From positions 723,206 to 787,205 of the forward strand of contig NZ_JACHDZ010000001.1 in NCBI RefSeq assembly GCF_014201375.1: 64,000 nucleotides of DNA. Direction: 5' to 3'. The notes under the pieces are model-generated. The model saw only the letters and a program-made list of their open reading frames with translations. It had not been told where the DNA came from and did no database searches. The position numbers were made by a program, and so were the translations under genes. Position 1 is the first letter of the stretch. Each line of letters opens with the position of its first letter. This DNA comes from Tunturiibacter empetritectus. Its GTDB lineage: Bacteria > Acidobacteriota > Terriglobia > Terriglobales > Acidobacteriaceae. Below, one piece after another: positions 1 to 10,494 of the stretch.

Positions 1-2
1 AG

Positions 3-2054
3 CCTGGCGGACTGCTCTTTCCTTTCGAGATCGCTTCCGGCAGATTGCGTCAGAAACGCATAGTGCCAACCGACGCGGTGTCGTTGGGAGCGGACCATTC
101 CTCGGGTGTCGAAGTCGCGCTTCAATGCAGTGGAGAGAACTCACCGGATCAAGGCATGAAGTCAGGGACTGGCCAACCGGGGACGCGGCTGCTCTTTGAG
201 GGGCGGCGCGAGGAGCAAGGCCCACTCGGCAAGCGCCTGGTGTGTATGCACTCTGACTCCCTGCTGAACCTGAAGGTCGAGTCCGTCTACGAAGCCTTCG
301 AGGGGGTTCGCGTCGTCAGGCGTCATACGCGGGTCGCCAATACCGGTAATGCCCGGGTGGGGATCGAGTTTCTAAGCTCGGCGATGCTGCACGGGCTTGG
401 CCTGCCGCAGAACTTCGACCGCGAACTGCGGATTCATCTTGCCGTGAACAGCTGGATGGCCGAGGGACAATGGCACACCCTGCGTCCGTCGGAACTGGGA
501 TTCGTGGAAAACGAGCGGACAAGCTGGTCCGCGGCGGAGGCAGGGAGCATTGGCAGTTGGTCGACGGAGCGGTATCTGCCCATGGCGATGGTTGAAAACG
601 TCGCGCTGGGCCTCACCTGGTTTTGGCAGATCGAGCATAACGGTTCATGGCACTGGGAGATCTCGAATGTGTCGGCGCGCGACAATTATGCCGACGATGT
701 CTATGCGTATCTAGGCGGCCCGGACGATCTCCATTCCGCCGCATGGAAAGGCCTGAACCCAGGGGAGACCTACGAGACCGTTCCTATCGCGATCGGCTGT
801 GTAAGCGGCGGATTCTCCGAGGCCGTCGAGGAATTGACGCGCTACCGGCGGATTGCTTGCTCGATGCCGCATCCCCGCAATGCCAGTTGTCCGGTGATCT
901 TCAACGATTACATGAACTGCCTGTGGGGCGATCCAACCGAAAGCAAGGAACTGCCGTTGATCGCCGCTGCGGCCAAGGTGGGTTGCGAGTACTTTGTAAT
1001 CGATGCCGGATGGTATGCCGACATCAACGAGGACTGGAGCCAGACCCTCGGCTCGTGGCAGGCCTCATCCACTCGCTGGCCACGAGGCCTGAAGTTCGTC
1101 ATGGACCAGATCAGACAAGCCGGCATGGTTCCGGGACTCTGGCTCGAACCGGAGGTTGCGGGGCCAAAGTCGCTTCTGGCTCAGAAGCCGGATGACTGGT
1201 TCTTTGTGCGCCACGGTAAAAGAGTTTTGAAGAACTCGCGGCTGTTGCTTGATTTCCGGAATCCCGCGGTACGGACCTATCTCGATCAGGTGATCGCACG
1301 GCTGGTGAACGAATACGGCATGGGCTACATCAAGATGGACTACAACATCGATTCGTTGCAGGGAACCGAACTCGACGCGGACAGCTTCGGACAGGGCCTG
1401 CTTGAACACAACCGCGCCCACCTTGCATGGATCGATAGCATGCTGGCCCGCTATCCCGATCTCATCGTCGAGAACTGCGGCAGCGGCGGCGGACGGATGG
1501 ACTATGCGATGCTGAGCCGGCTCCAGATACAGTCGATGACAGACCAGGAAGATTATCTGAAATTGCCGGCGATTCTGGTGGGGACCTCGGCGGCCGTGCT
1601 GCCGGAGCAACTGGCTATCTGGTCCTACCCAGTGCCGGACTCGGACCCCGATGCCGCCAGCTTCAACATGGTCACAGCGGCGATGTGCCGCATTCACCAA
1701 AGTGGCCGTCTCGACCAACTGTCGGCCAATGCATGGAACCAAGTGGCGGAAGGCATCCGCGTGTATAAGGAGATCGTTCGCAAGCACACTCCCGAGGCGG
1801 TTCCCTTCTATCCACTTGGATTGTCAGATGTGACCAATGCGGAGGCGGCGGTTGCCCTGGGTATGCGGTCTGCGGAACAGAAACTCGTGGGAGTCTGGAG
1901 AATCGATGGCCCCGCAACCATCGAGATTCCCTGGGCCTACCGGGACGCCAGATTGCTTTATCCCAGAAATCTTGGAATCCAGGCCGCCGTCGCGGGTGGA
2001 CGCCTGCAGATTGAGTTTCCAAGAAAACGGATGGCTTGCCTGCTCTCGGCGTAG
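3..2054 (+). CDS. GH36 alpha-galactosidase, 5' end outside window
   Basis: This is a glycoside hydrolase family 36 (melibiase-type) enzyme that would remove terminal alpha-galactose from oligosaccharides. The beta-sandwich part is followed by the barrel with IDAGWY, then KMDYN, whose Asp (codon 1338-1340) fits the family nucleophile, and later MTDQED, whose first Asp (codon 1542-1544) fits the acid/base. The frame is open from base 3 with no convincing start or ribosome site, so the gene begins upstream of the window. About 680 residues are visible, near full family length, so little should be missing. No signal peptide can be judged. It converges on fucU across 264 bases in which I see no terminator. 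The family also contains alpha-N-acetylgalactosaminidases, so the exact sugar is inferred. Confidence 0.93.
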   Translation, partial: PGGLLFPFEIASGRLRQKRIVPTDAVSLGADHSSGVEVALQCSGENSPDQGMKSGTGQPGTRLLFEGRREEQGPLGKRLVCMHSDSLLNLKVESVYEAFEGVRVVRRHTRVANTGNARVGIEFLSSAMLHGLGLPQNFDRELRIHLAVNSWMAEGQWHTLRPSELGFVENERTSWSAAEAGSIGSWSTERYLPMAMVENVALGLTWFWQIEHNGSWHWEISNVSARDNYADDVYAYLGGPDDLHSAAWKGLNPGETYETVPIAIGCVSGGFSEAVEELTRYRRIACSMPHPRNASCPVIFNDYMNCLWGDPTESKELPLIAAAAKVGCEYFVIDAGWYADINEDWSQTLGSWQASSTRWPRGLKFVMDQIRQAGMVPGLWLEPEVAGPKSLLAQKPDDWFFVRHGKRVLKNSRLLLDFRNPAVRTYLDQVIARLVNEYGMGYIKMDYNIDSLQGTELDADSFGQGLLEHNRAHLAWIDSMLARYPDLIVENCGSGGGRMDYAMLSRLQIQSMTDQEDYLKLPAILVGTSAAVLPEQLAIWSYPVPDSDPDAASFNMVTAAMCRIHQSGRLDQLSANAWNQVAEGIRVYKEIVRKHTPEAVPFYPLGLSDVTNAEAAVALGMRSAEQKLVGVWRIDGPATIEIPWAYRDARLLYPRNLGIQAAVAGGRLQIEFPRKRMACLLSA

Positions 2055-2318
2055 CGCTCACGAGTTGTCGCGGCTGCCTCCCTCTTGTCGCCGGTTTGTG
2101 CGGAAAGAGCTGCAATGCCCGGAGCATCGCCTCGGACTTGCCCCGGACGCCTAGAAGACTGGAAGCGCATCGCGCCCGGCTGGTCGGAGCTTCAGCACAA
2201 TGTGTCGCACGGGACGATCCGGCCCGCCCACGGCGAGGGCTGCTCCGAGACGAGGCGGGTTCGGGCCTCAGTCCGCCCGCACTCCGCCGCCTCAGCAGTC
2301 CGGTAACGCTCCGCGTGC

Positions 2319-2750
2319 TTACACGGCGGGAGTAACGCCTTTCTTCAACAGCAGGTTGCCGTACTTGCGCACTTCGCCTGTGATCACAATCGCAAAGGCA
2401 CCTTTCGCGTGCTCGTAGAAGGCGAAGCGATCGATACGCTCCAGCTTCGGATCGCCGGCAACGTGCTTGCGGATCACCGCGCGGTAGTCGGCCTCGACCT
2501 CCGGATCGAGAGTGTCGCCAGCCGACGCAGCCATCATGGTCAGCGGCGTGGCGTAGGAGTCCAACTCGAAGAGTGGCAGAATGCCGTCAAGCAGTTGAGC
2601 CACCGTGAGTCCATCGGCGCGTAGTACCTGAGGCCCGATCGAATGGCCGGGAAAATGCGCGTCGGCCAAAATAATCTCGTCGCCATGCCCCATGCGCGCC
2701 AGCACCGCCAGCAGCTCTGGGGTGATTACTTGCGAAATCCCTTTCAGCAT
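2319..2750 (-). CDS. fucU: L-fucose mutarotase (RbsD/FucU family)
   Basis: The 143-residue protein is the length of E. coli FucU (about 140). It opens with [14 protein letters not shown] and carries [14 protein letters not shown], the family signature with the catalytic His. FucU interconverts alpha and beta L-fucose in the cytoplasm so that isomerase receives the right anomer. A ribosome site (GGAG, six bases before ATG) supports the start. It lies 28 bases downstream of fucP on the same strand and is probably co-transcribed with it. No fucose isomerase, kinase or aldolase is visible here, so the rest of the pathway must be elsewhere. RbsD-type pyranase activity is the alternative, but the fucP neighbour favours fucose. 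Confidence 0.92.
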   Translation of the reverse strand: MLKGISQVITPELLAVLARMGHGDEIILADAHFPGHSIGPQVLRADGLTVAQLLDGILPLFELDSYATPLTMMAASAGDTLDPEVEADYRAVIRKHVAGDPKLERIDRFAFYEHAKGAFAIVITGEVRKYGNLLLKKGVTPAV

Positions 2751-2778
2751 CTTTTGCTCCTTGTCTGAAAATAAGCGC

Positions 2779-4089
2779 TCAACCGCGTCCCCGCGGTTTC
2801 ACATGGCAACCCCAGAAGGCGTACGCCATCACGGCCAGGTACCCGGCAATCGGCACCAAGTAGGCGATCTGAATACCGTAACGGGCGAGCAGGCCCATGG
2901 CTGGCGTCAGCACCGCGCCACCCACAATCGCCATCACCAGCAACGAGGCGGCGATCTTAGTGTTCTCGCCGAGATCGTTCAACCCCAGCGCGAAAATCGT
3001 CGGGAACATTACCGACATGAAAAACGAGCTGAGGAAAATGGCCCACAGACCGGCCCATCCAGGATGTAGGACGCCAATGGCTACCAGAGCCATGTTGACA
3101 ATGGCGTAGATTCCCATCAGCTTGTCGGCACGGATCCAGCGCATCAGGAAGGACGATGCAAAGCGGCCAATGCCGAATCCGGCCAGTGTTCCGGTCAGGA
3201 AGTAGCCGGCCACCCTCTCCGGCGCATGCACCGAGTCCTGTACATATTGAATGAAGTAGCTCCAGGTGCCCACTTGCGCACCCACGTACATGAACTGCGT
3301 CAGAATCGCGAGCAGAAAGTGCGGATAGCGGAGCAGTTCCCGATAGGCGCCATGGCCTGGCATGCCCAACGTCCCCTCATGGCTCTGCACCGAAACCGGG
3401 GGGAAGCGCGCCCACGCGACGAGAATCGCCAGCAGGATTGCGGCGGCGCCGATGACCAGGTACGGCGTCACCACGCGCAGCGTCTCGGTCTGTAGATAGT
3501 GCGCGTAAGTTCCGGCCCTCTGCATCGCGCGAATCTGATCGCCGGTCAGTTCCACACCGGAGAAGATAAACAGCGTACCGATTAGCGCGCCGCTGATCGC
3601 GCCCAGCGGGTTGAACGATTGCGCTAAGTTCAGCCGCCGGGCCGCGCTCGACGCGTCGCCCAACTGGGCGATAAACGGATTGGCCGCCGTTTCCAAGAAG
3701 GAAAGACCGCTGGCGATGACAAACAAAGCGCCGAGAAAGAACGAATACCGGCCGATCTGCGCAGCGGGCCAGAACAGAAAGCACCCGGTGCCAAACAGCA
3801 ACAGGCCGCAGATTATTCCAAGCTTGTAGCCGTATCGGCGCATCAACAGCGCGGCCGGGGTGGCCAGCAGGAAATAGCCCATGTAAAAAGCCGACTGCAC
3901 CAGCCCCGCCTGAAAGCGGGAGATCTCGAACGACTTCATAAAGTGGCGGATCAGCACGTCGTTGAGGTTGTTCGGCATACCCCACAGAAAAAACAGCGAA
4001 GTGACGAGGGCGAAGGGCACCAGCGCTCCGTGCTGGATCAGCCGTGTCGAGACCGGGCTATCGTTCGAACATTTGACGGTTGTCTGCAT
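2779..4089 (-). CDS. fucP: L-fucose:H+ symporter FucP (MFS)
   Basis: A 436-residue major facilitator protein of the FHS family, the length of E. coli FucP (438). It has about twelve hydrophobic segments, an early [16 protein letters not shown] stretch and [10 protein letters not shown], both typical of FucP-like sugar permeases. It would import L-fucose (possibly related deoxy sugars or galactose) with protons across the inner membrane. The frame is open 39 codons further upstream, but ATG at 4089 has a good ribosome site (AAAGGA) and begins with a normal cytoplasmic tail, so I use that start. It forms a unit with fucU and diverges from the TonB receptor at 4853. Confidence 0.9.
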   Translation of the reverse strand: MQTTVKCSNDSPVSTRLIQHGALVPFALVTSLFFLWGMPNNLNDVLIRHFMKSFEISRFQAGLVQSAFYMGYFLLATPAALLMRRYGYKLGIICGLLLFGTGCFLFWPAAQIGRYSFFLGALFVIASGLSFLETAANPFIAQLGDASSAARRLNLAQSFNPLGAISGALIGTLFIFSGVELTGDQIRAMQRAGTYAHYLQTETLRVVTPYLVIGAAAILLAILVAWARFPPVSVQSHEGTLGMPGHGAYRELLRYPHFLLAILTQFMYVGAQVGTWSYFIQYVQDSVHAPERVAGYFLTGTLAGFGIGRFASSFLMRWIRADKLMGIYAIVNMALVAIGVLHPGWAGLWAIFLSSFFMSVMFPTIFALGLNDLGENTKIAASLLVMAIVGGAVLTPAMGLLARYGIQIAYLVPIAGYLAVMAYAFWGCHVKPRGRG

Positions 4090-4760
4090 AGTCCTTTTCC
4101 CATCGTGGGATGCACATACGGGCAAGTCATTTGCAACTAGGCTTGAGAATTCTTGCTGCAGACAGCGATACAGTAAACGAAAACAAGTTGATTCATGATG
4201 TAGCACTCAGGGGGCGTCTCAGTCAACCGCTATCCGTTCCCAGTTGCGGATTGACTCTGCGTGGAAAGGGTAGAGAAAAAGGAGTTGATGGACAGCGTCA
4301 AGCCCGCCTGCAGGTCAGATGTGTACTGAGCTTAAGGCCATCGAGTTTAGCATCACAATTCCTAGTCGCAGGTGCCAGTTGAGGCATCTTGGCCGGAGGG
4401 TCACGGGTGAGCTCGATTGGGATGTTCTATCCGGGGCCCTTGAGGTTCCATCTGCCGATGCGCACTTTCATGGAATTGATGCAACGAAGGCTGTTTGTTC
4501 AGTTGATTATCTTTGTCCTCAGGTCTTTGTGCTCACGGTCCCGAGACGATCAAGGCCTCTTGCAAGGATTGCAAGGTGCCGGGTCGCGAACGCTTGTTTT
4601 CTGAACGGATGTCCTTCAGTCCGGGTGCAATGGCCACAAGTCGGGCTGAGCTGGAGCGCTCAGGAAGGCAGACCGAGAGCCGAAGTCCTAGACCCCATCC
4701 TCATGTAGACGAATGGCTTTAATGTTCTCTAGCCCGACCGCAGAAGCCAGAAAAAAGTAC
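4090..4760. other. Divergent intergenic region, no gene seen
   Basis: These 670 bases separate fucP from the promoter of the TonB receptor. The short open frames here have no family resemblance and poor starts. On the minus strand, ahead of fucP, there is TTGACT (plus-strand 4221-4226) but only a poor -10, and a half-palindrome GTAAACG at 4173-4179 that could be one arm of a LacI-type site. Neither is strong enough to call. Confidence 0.4.
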
Positions 4761-4790
4761 TTGACAGCGAGCACGGCAATTCACGATAAT
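4761..4790 (+). promoter_or_regulatory. Sigma-70 type promoter of the TonB receptor
   Basis: A perfect -35 TTGACA (4761-4766) is followed after 18 bases by GATAAT (4785-4790), five of six matches to the -10. Transcription would start near 4797, giving a leader of about 56 bases to the ATG at 4853. Confidence 0.75.
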
Positions 4791-4806
4791 TTCGCGCCAT
4801 CGGGTG

Positions 4807-4818
4807 TGTAACGTTACA
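4807..4818 (+). promoter_or_regulatory. Palindromic operator, LacI-family type
   Basis: TGTAACGTTACA is a perfect 12-base palindrome with the central CG typical of LacI-family operators. It lies about 10-22 bases after the predicted transcription start, where a bound repressor would block elongation or initiation. No LacI-type gene is in the window, so the regulator is inferred. Confidence 0.6.
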
Positions 4819-4852
4819 GGTAGCGATGTACTTGCAGGAAAGAAGGAGATAA

Positions 4853-7800
4853 ATGCTCAAACTGAAATGCAGTTCGTTCTTCTTGTCGTTGTTCGCCAGC
4901 TTCGCAATCAGCGTTCTTGCACCCGGTGTCCATGCCCAGACGCTGGCGTCTGCGGCTTCACTGTCGGGTGCGATTGCCGATCCCTCCGGAGCGCGCGTCC
5001 CGAACGTCAATGTCACACTAACCAGCACCGAGAACGGAGTTACGCGCGACTTCAAAACGGACGCCGAAGGAACCTTCTCCTTCTCGCTTGTACCGCCGGG
5101 GGTCTATACCCTGACCGTAGAGGCTCCGGGATTTAAGACCTTTAAACAGCAGCAGATCAAGCTTGAGGTTGGCCAGTCCGCCACCCTGACCATAACGCTG
5201 ACTGTAGGTGCAACCGCGGAAGTCCTCGTGACCACGGCGCCTCCTCTGCTGCAAACTGACAATGCCAACATCGGCACACAGATTTCGTCCGAACTGATCA
5301 CGCAACTGCCGCTCAATCTACGGAATGTATTCAGCTTTGTACAGTTGAACTCATCGGTCAACAATGCGTCGCAACAACAGGCCATTGCCTCCAACGGCGA
5401 ACAAGGGTCGGCCGACCAGGATATCTCGTTCTTCAACTTCGGCGGCGGCTTTTTTGGAACCACGGCGTTCCTTGTTGATGGTCTATGGGACACGAGCGAA
5501 GGCTGGGGCGGGGTGATCTACGTTCCATCTCCGGACAATGTTCAGGAGTTCAAGGTTCAACAGAATTCTTTTACCGCGCAATACGGTTGGAGCACGGGAA
5601 ATGTCGTCAACGTAGTGACTAAGTCGGGCGGCAGCCACCTGCACGGCAGTGTCTACGAGTATTTGCGCAACGGCGCCCTTGACGCGAACAACTACTTCAA
5701 CAATCTCTCCAGCACCCCGCGCCCGAACTCTCACCGCAATCAGTTCGGCGTAGCTGTTGGCGGTCCCATATACATTCCGAAGGTCTACGAGCAGAGGAAT
5801 AAGACCTTCTTCTTCTTTAATTACGAAGGCCACAGGGACAAAAGCGCGGAAACGGCCTCGCTGGGAACGGTGCCCATCCCGGCCTTCCGCAGCGGAGATT
5901 TCTCGGCGCTCCTCGGCGCCCCGATAGGGACGGATGCTTTGGACCGTCCGATTTTGGCAGGGCAGATCTATGATCCTTTTACGACCAGGCAGGTCACTGC
6001 GACGAGCGGCCCCAACACGGGAAAAACCGTATGGATTCGCGATCCTATCTCCGGTAATAATCTGGCCGAGTCAACCAGAGGCATCAATTCCGTGGGCCAA
6101 GCCCTGGTGAACTACTACCCGAAGCCGATCAACAGCAGCCTGACGAACAACTGGAGCGCTTCGGGGCTTGCCAATGACACGTCCGACGAATTCAGCGGTA
6201 GGATCGACGACAACATCAGTGACAAGACTCGAATTTACGGACGCTTCTCGCACAAAAACGAATCCAAAGACGAATCTCCGTCTTACTATGGAGCGAGCAA
6301 TCCGGCAGGTCCGGGCCAGACCAATCCCAACAATCGCTGGAGTCTCGCCCTCGGCGCTAGCCAGGTTTTCACTCCGACCTTCACTATGAGCGTGAACCTG
6401 GGCGGAATGAAATGGGTTGAAGGCAACAACCTGCAGAGCGCCGGCTTCAAGTCCTCGTCCATCGGCCTGCCTTCGTTTGTCGACACCAACTCTCCGCAAT
6501 TCCCGGTGATTACCGTGACAAACTATGAATCGGAAGGGCCTTTGGCCGGGGCCGGCCAAGGCGCGTTCCCGCGCGCCTCCTCCAGCGGATCCGTGGATTT
6601 CGTAAAGGTGCTGAACGCACATCAATTGTCCTTCGGATACATGGGAATTGCGGTCGACGAGAACGGCGGGAGGTACCATCCGACGCCTTTCAATTTCAGC
6701 AATATCCTCACCGCCGGCCCGGACCCCAGCAACGTGACTGCGGGTACAGGCGACTCGGTTGCGTCGATGCTGCTGGGAACGCCCTTCTCTGGCCAGACAG
6801 GTATCGCGATATTTCCGATTACACGGACCTGGTTTCACGGAATCTACGTGCAGGACGATTGGAAAGCGACAAGTAAATTCACACTGAATGCCGGAATCCG
6901 GTGGGAACTTCAGCTCCCGGTGACGGAGCGTCACAACCGGCAGACTTGGTTCGACTACAAGGCCGTTAATCCCATCAGTTCTTCCGCGGGCGGCAGCTAT
7001 ACGGGCCAGTTGGTGTATGCTTCGCCGGGCGACAGAGGGTTGTTCAATCCTGACTACAAAAACTTCGCTCCGCGAGTCGGGTTTACCTATCAGACATTGC
7101 CAAATCTCGTTGTGAGAGGCGGCTTTGGCATCTTCTATCCGCCCAGCTTCCGGGGGACCGGTCCGACACCCGGATTCAGTTCCGACACCCCGTATGTGGC
7201 GACCCAATCGGATGGCTACACGCCGGCGAACACCCTGAGCACTGCCTTCTCCAGCGGCCTTGTGCCGGTCACGGGCAGCGCCAACGGTGGCTTGACGAAT
7301 GTGGGCTATAGCGCCACCGCGATCACGCGTGACCGGAAGAGCTTTTATGTTCAACAGTGGATGCTGGGAGTCCAGTACGCTCTGACGCCAAATGATGCGC
7401 TTGAAGTCACTTACGTTGGAAACCGCGGCGTCCATGTGACCGCCAGCGGCCTCAATTATAACCAGATCGACCCAACGAAATTCTTCTCGTTGGGCAACGG
7501 TCTGACAAACCAAGTCGCGAATCCATTTTATGGTCACATCACCTCCAGCGGCTGCAATCTCGATCAGCCCACGGTTTCGCAAGGCCAACTGCTGAGACCG
7601 CATCCGGAGTTCTGTGATATCACCGAACAGAACGCTCCGGCGGGCGATTCGTATTACGACGCCTTGGACTTGAACTACACGCATCGGGTCTCTCAAGGGC
7701 TGACGGTGATGGCTTCCTACACGTTTTCGAAGTTTCTTGACGACGTCGGCGGGTCGACTGACTGGGCCACTGCCAGTGGTACCAATACAGTTCGCAATGT

Positions 7801-8401
7801 CTACAACCTTGGGGCCGAGAGGACCGTCGATGCCACCGACACTCCGCAGAGCTTTGTCGTTAGCTACGTCTACGAACTTCCCGTAGGAAGGGGCAAGAAG
7901 TTCGGCGCCGGGATGAACAGAGCCATAGATACAGTGGTCGGCGGTTGGCAGACCTCCGGGGCCGTCACATTGAAGGATGGCTTTCCTCTTGCCATCGGGA
8001 GCTCGGGAAATGGTCTGAACTACTTCGGTGTCGGCCAGCACGTAGACGTGGTGGGCGATATCCGTGTCTCGGACAAGAACCGGTTGCATTGGTTCAACAA
8101 CACACCGGCCGGTCAGTCAGGCGCGGCGTTCTCTGTTGCTGCTCCCTGGACCACGGGCAACGCGCCTAGATACTTCAGCAACCTGCGCGCCCCAGGTTAC
8201 ACAAATTGGGATCTGAGCATTCAGAAGTTCTTTCCAATCTGGAAAGAAGTCGTGCGTGGGCAGTTCCGAGTGGACATGTACAACGCACTGAATCACACCA
8301 ATTACTTTGCCCCGCAAACGGTCATGGGCGGAGGTTTTGGTACGATTACCGAGGCATGGGCCCCCAGACAGATGCAAGCTGGGCTCAGACTGATTTGGTG
8401 A
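4853..8401 (+). CDS. TonB-dependent receptor, Oar-like, with carboxypeptidase-regulatory-like domain
   Basis: This 1182-residue outer-membrane protein starts with a signal peptide (cleavage likely after VHA at residue 28). A carboxypeptidase-regulatory-like beta domain follows (about 36-118), then a plug and a long beta barrel ending in Trp, as is usual for barrel proteins. Such receptors are numerous in Acidobacteria and are thought to import oligosaccharides or other large ligands, or to help in surface binding. A good ribosome site (AAGGAG) precedes the ATG. It has its own strong promoter and a palindromic operator, and the next gene overlaps its stop codon. The setting between fucose genes and GH31 suggests a plant-glycan ligand. 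The ligand itself is inference. Confidence 0.9.
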   Translation: MLKLKCSSFFLSLFASFAISVLAPGVHAQTLASAASLSGAIADPSGARVPNVNVTLTSTENGVTRDFKTDAEGTFSFSLVPPGVYTLTVEAPGFKTFKQQQIKLEVGQSATLTITLTVGATAEVLVTTAPPLLQTDNANIGTQISSELITQLPLNLRNVFSFVQLNSSVNNASQQQAIASNGEQGSADQDISFFNFGGGFFGTTAFLVDGLWDTSEGWGGVIYVPSPDNVQEFKVQQNSFTAQYGWSTGNVVNVVTKSGGSHLHGSVYEYLRNGALDANNYFNNLSSTPRPNSHRNQFGVAVGGPIYIPKVYEQRNKTFFFFNYEGHRDKSAETASLGTVPIPAFRSGDFSALLGAPIGTDALDRPILAGQIYDPFTTRQVTATSGPNTGKTVWIRDPISGNNLAESTRGINSVGQALVNYYPKPINSSLTNNWSASGLANDTSDEFSGRIDDNISDKTRIYGRFSHKNESKDESPSYYGASNPAGPGQTNPNNRWSLALGASQVFTPTFTMSVNLGGMKWVEGNNLQSAGFKSSSIGLPSFVDTNSPQFPVITVTNYESEGPLAGAGQGAFPRASSSGSVDFVKVLNAHQLSFGYMGIAVDENGGRYHPTPFNFSNILTAGPDPSNVTAGTGDSVASMLLGTPFSGQTGIAIFPITRTWFHGIYVQDDWKATSKFTLNAGIRWELQLPVTERHNRQTWFDYKAVNPISSSAGGSYTGQLVYASPGDRGLFNPDYKNFAPRVGFTYQTLPNLVVRGGFGIFYPPSFRGTGPTPGFSSDTPYVATQSDGYTPANTLSTAFSSGLVPVTGSANGGLTNVGYSATAITRDRKSFYVQQWMLGVQYALTPNDALEVTYVGNRGVHVTASGLNYNQIDPTKFFSLGNGLTNQVANPFYGHITSSGCNLDQPTVSQGQLLRPHPEFCDITEQNAPAGDSYYDALDLNYTHRVSQGLTVMASYTFSKFLDDVGGSTDWATASGTNTVRNVYNLGAERTVDATDTPQSFVVSYVYELPVGRGKKFGAGMNRAIDTVVGGWQTSGAVTLKDGFPLAIGSSGNGLNYFGVGQHVDVVGDIRVSDKNRLHWFNNTPAGQSGAAFSVAAPWTTGNAPRYFSNLRAPGYTNWDLSIQKFFPIWKEVVRGQFRVDMYNALNHTNYFAPQTVMGGGFGTITEAWAPRQMQAGLRLIW

Positions 8402-10353
8402 TGCGTCTATTCAAATGGATCGCCGTGATCTGGCCCGCTCTCGTGTTCTGGCCGGTGCTGGGGGCGGCGGTCTCCCAACAACCCGCAGATATTGAATCCC
8501 TTCTGGCTTCGGCGCAACAAGCCCAGGCCAGAGGAGATTTTGTTGCAGCAGCCGGCTTCTATCGCATGGCTGTGACCGTTCAGCCCGATCTTGCCGAGTT
8601 GCACGCCAACCTTGGCCTTATGGACTACCAGACCGGGAATCACGAAGAGGCCATCGCCTCCTTTGAGCAGGCACTCCGCCTGAACCCCCATCTGTTTGTC
8701 CCCCAGTTCTTCCTGGGGCTTGAGAATCTGAGGCTCAGGCGCCTTCAGGAGGCGATTGTCTGTCTCAAACAAGCCGTGCTCATCAAGCCAGGGGACGTTC
8801 AGGTGCAGTTAGCGCTCGGCAAAGCCTACGCGGCCCTTGGGGAGACGCGCCTGGCAATCGCTTCATTTTCCCAGGTCGCACACTTGGATTCTGGCAACGG
8901 CGAGGCCTGGTTTCACCTGGGGGTAGCGTATCTGGAACAAGTCGAGGCTGACGCCCGCCTTATTTTGGAGCGGCATAAGGACTCAGTTTTTTTTCATGCC
9001 CTTGTGGCGGATAGTTACGTTGGGCAGCGCGAGTTCACTCGAGCGGCGGAGGCGTACAAGACAGCAATTGTATCCGAGGCGCTTCCCGCGGGAGTTCATG
9101 CGTCGTACGGTTTCGTGCTTCTGAACCAGCACGATCTTCAAGGAGCGGAGCGCGAATTCAATGCTGAGTTCAAGTTAAATCCGGGTTCGCTTTTGGCGAG
9201 ACTAGGTATTGCCAAGCTACGGGTCGAGCAAGGCCTCGTGGCGGAAGCCGTCAGGCTGATCACGGAGATATGGGAAGCCGATGAAGGTTTTTTGCGCGTC
9301 AACGCTTCGCTGCTCAGCGCGGGACCTCCGCAGGCGAACATGGTGGCGTTACGGCGGGCTGTGCAGGAGCGCATTGCCGCCGGAGAAACAGACGAAGAAC
9401 TTCTCTCTGTCCTGATCGACAACGATGCTGACGGAGGAGAGAATGCGGCGTCGCCAGCGCGGGCCGTTACAGTGGATCGCTCGAAGCTGCGGCGCGGAAA
9501 TCCAATGATCGATGGGAGGGCCGCGTATGCGAACGGGCATTATGGTGCATGCAGCGTCCTGCTCGGCGCACGGCTTCAGGTCCTTCAGGAGAAAGACCTG
9601 AGGGTGCTGGCAGCCTGCTCCTATTTTTCGGGGAAATACGAAACCGCTTTTGCCGTTGGCCAGAAACTGGCGCTTCGTGCACCAACCGAGGCCGAGGGGA
9701 TGTACTGGGAGACAAAGTCGGGGCAACGCCTAGCCGCCGAAGCGCTGGCCCATGCAAGCGCCATCGACTCGAACTCGCCAAGATTGCACATTTTGCTCGG
9801 GGACGTCTACCGCGAACGATGGCAGTACAAGGAAGCGGAACAGGAGTATCGCAGGGCTTTGACACTTTTGCCCGGCGACGCGGGAGCCTTGCTAGGGTTA
9901 ACTCTGACCTTGATCGCCGACTCCGAGCTTAACGAGGCTCAAAAGCTAACAGAAGAAGCGTTGACGACGAATCCAGATGACCCGGAGATGAACTCCGTCA
10001 TGGGAGAGATTCTTTGCGATCGGCAAGATTTCTCAGGGTCGGAACCGTACCTCAAGAAGGCTCTGCACAACAAGCCAGAGAGGCTTTCTCACGTTCATGC
10101 CCTGCTCGGCAGAGTGTATGCGGAGACGGGTCATACGCAGGAAGCTATCACGGAGCTAACCTCGGGGATTGCAGATGACATGGACGGCAATGTTCATTAT
10201 CAGCTCGGCCGCCTCTATCTCAAGATCGGCGATAAAGAGTCGGCGAAACAAGCCCTGGAAGTCTCCGAACGAATGAAACGTGAAAGATTCGCCAGGTCAG
10301 TCAGGGTGATTGCGCAAGAGGAACCGGATAGCAGTCTCATTAAGTTTAAGTGA
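8401..10353 (+). CDS. Exported TPR-repeat protein
   Basis: A 650-residue protein with an N-terminal signal or anchor segment (residues 1-25, ending near GAAVS) and tetratricopeptide repeats along most of its length, for example ELHANLGLMDYQTGNHEEAI. The frame is open further upstream inside the receptor gene, but ATG at 8401 shares one base with the receptor stop (TGATG) and immediately precedes the signal sequence, so I choose it. This arrangement suggests translational coupling. TPR proteins bind other proteins; a periplasmic helper of the receptor or of the secreted hydrolase is plausible, but no enzyme function can be read. Confidence 0.82.
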   Translation: MRLFKWIAVIWPALVFWPVLGAAVSQQPADIESLLASAQQAQARGDFVAAAGFYRMAVTVQPDLAELHANLGLMDYQTGNHEEAIASFEQALRLNPHLFVPQFFLGLENLRLRRLQEAIVCLKQAVLIKPGDVQVQLALGKAYAALGETRLAIASFSQVAHLDSGNGEAWFHLGVAYLEQVEADARLILERHKDSVFFHALVADSYVGQREFTRAAEAYKTAIVSEALPAGVHASYGFVLLNQHDLQGAEREFNAEFKLNPGSLLARLGIAKLRVEQGLVAEAVRLITEIWEADEGFLRVNASLLSAGPPQANMVALRRAVQERIAAGETDEELLSVLIDNDADGGENAASPARAVTVDRSKLRRGNPMIDGRAAYANGHYGACSVLLGARLQVLQEKDLRVLAACSYFSGKYETAFAVGQKLALRAPTEAEGMYWETKSGQRLAAEALAHASAIDSNSPRLHILLGDVYRERWQYKEAEQEYRRALTLLPGDAGALLGLTLTLIADSELNEAQKLTEEALTTNPDDPEMNSVMGEILCDRQDFSGSEPYLKKALHNKPERLSHVHALLGRVYAETGHTQEAITELTSGIADDMDGNVHYQLGRLYLKIGDKESAKQALEVSERMKRERFARSVRVIAQEEPDSSLIKFK

Positions 10354-10494
10354 GTTTTACCACCGATCTAGCGCGTGGAGTTGAACACTTCCACTAAGCA
10401 GGTAGATGTTCAGTTCTGACAGATGTTCACTGCGATGCGGGTTTCTCGGCCACGCCGGCTTCATCCGTCGCAATACAAGACAGGAGCGTCGTTC

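Noticed and set aside
6071..8089. A 672-codon frame antisense to the first TonB receptor
   Set aside because: No family resemblance and fully inside a clear receptor gene.
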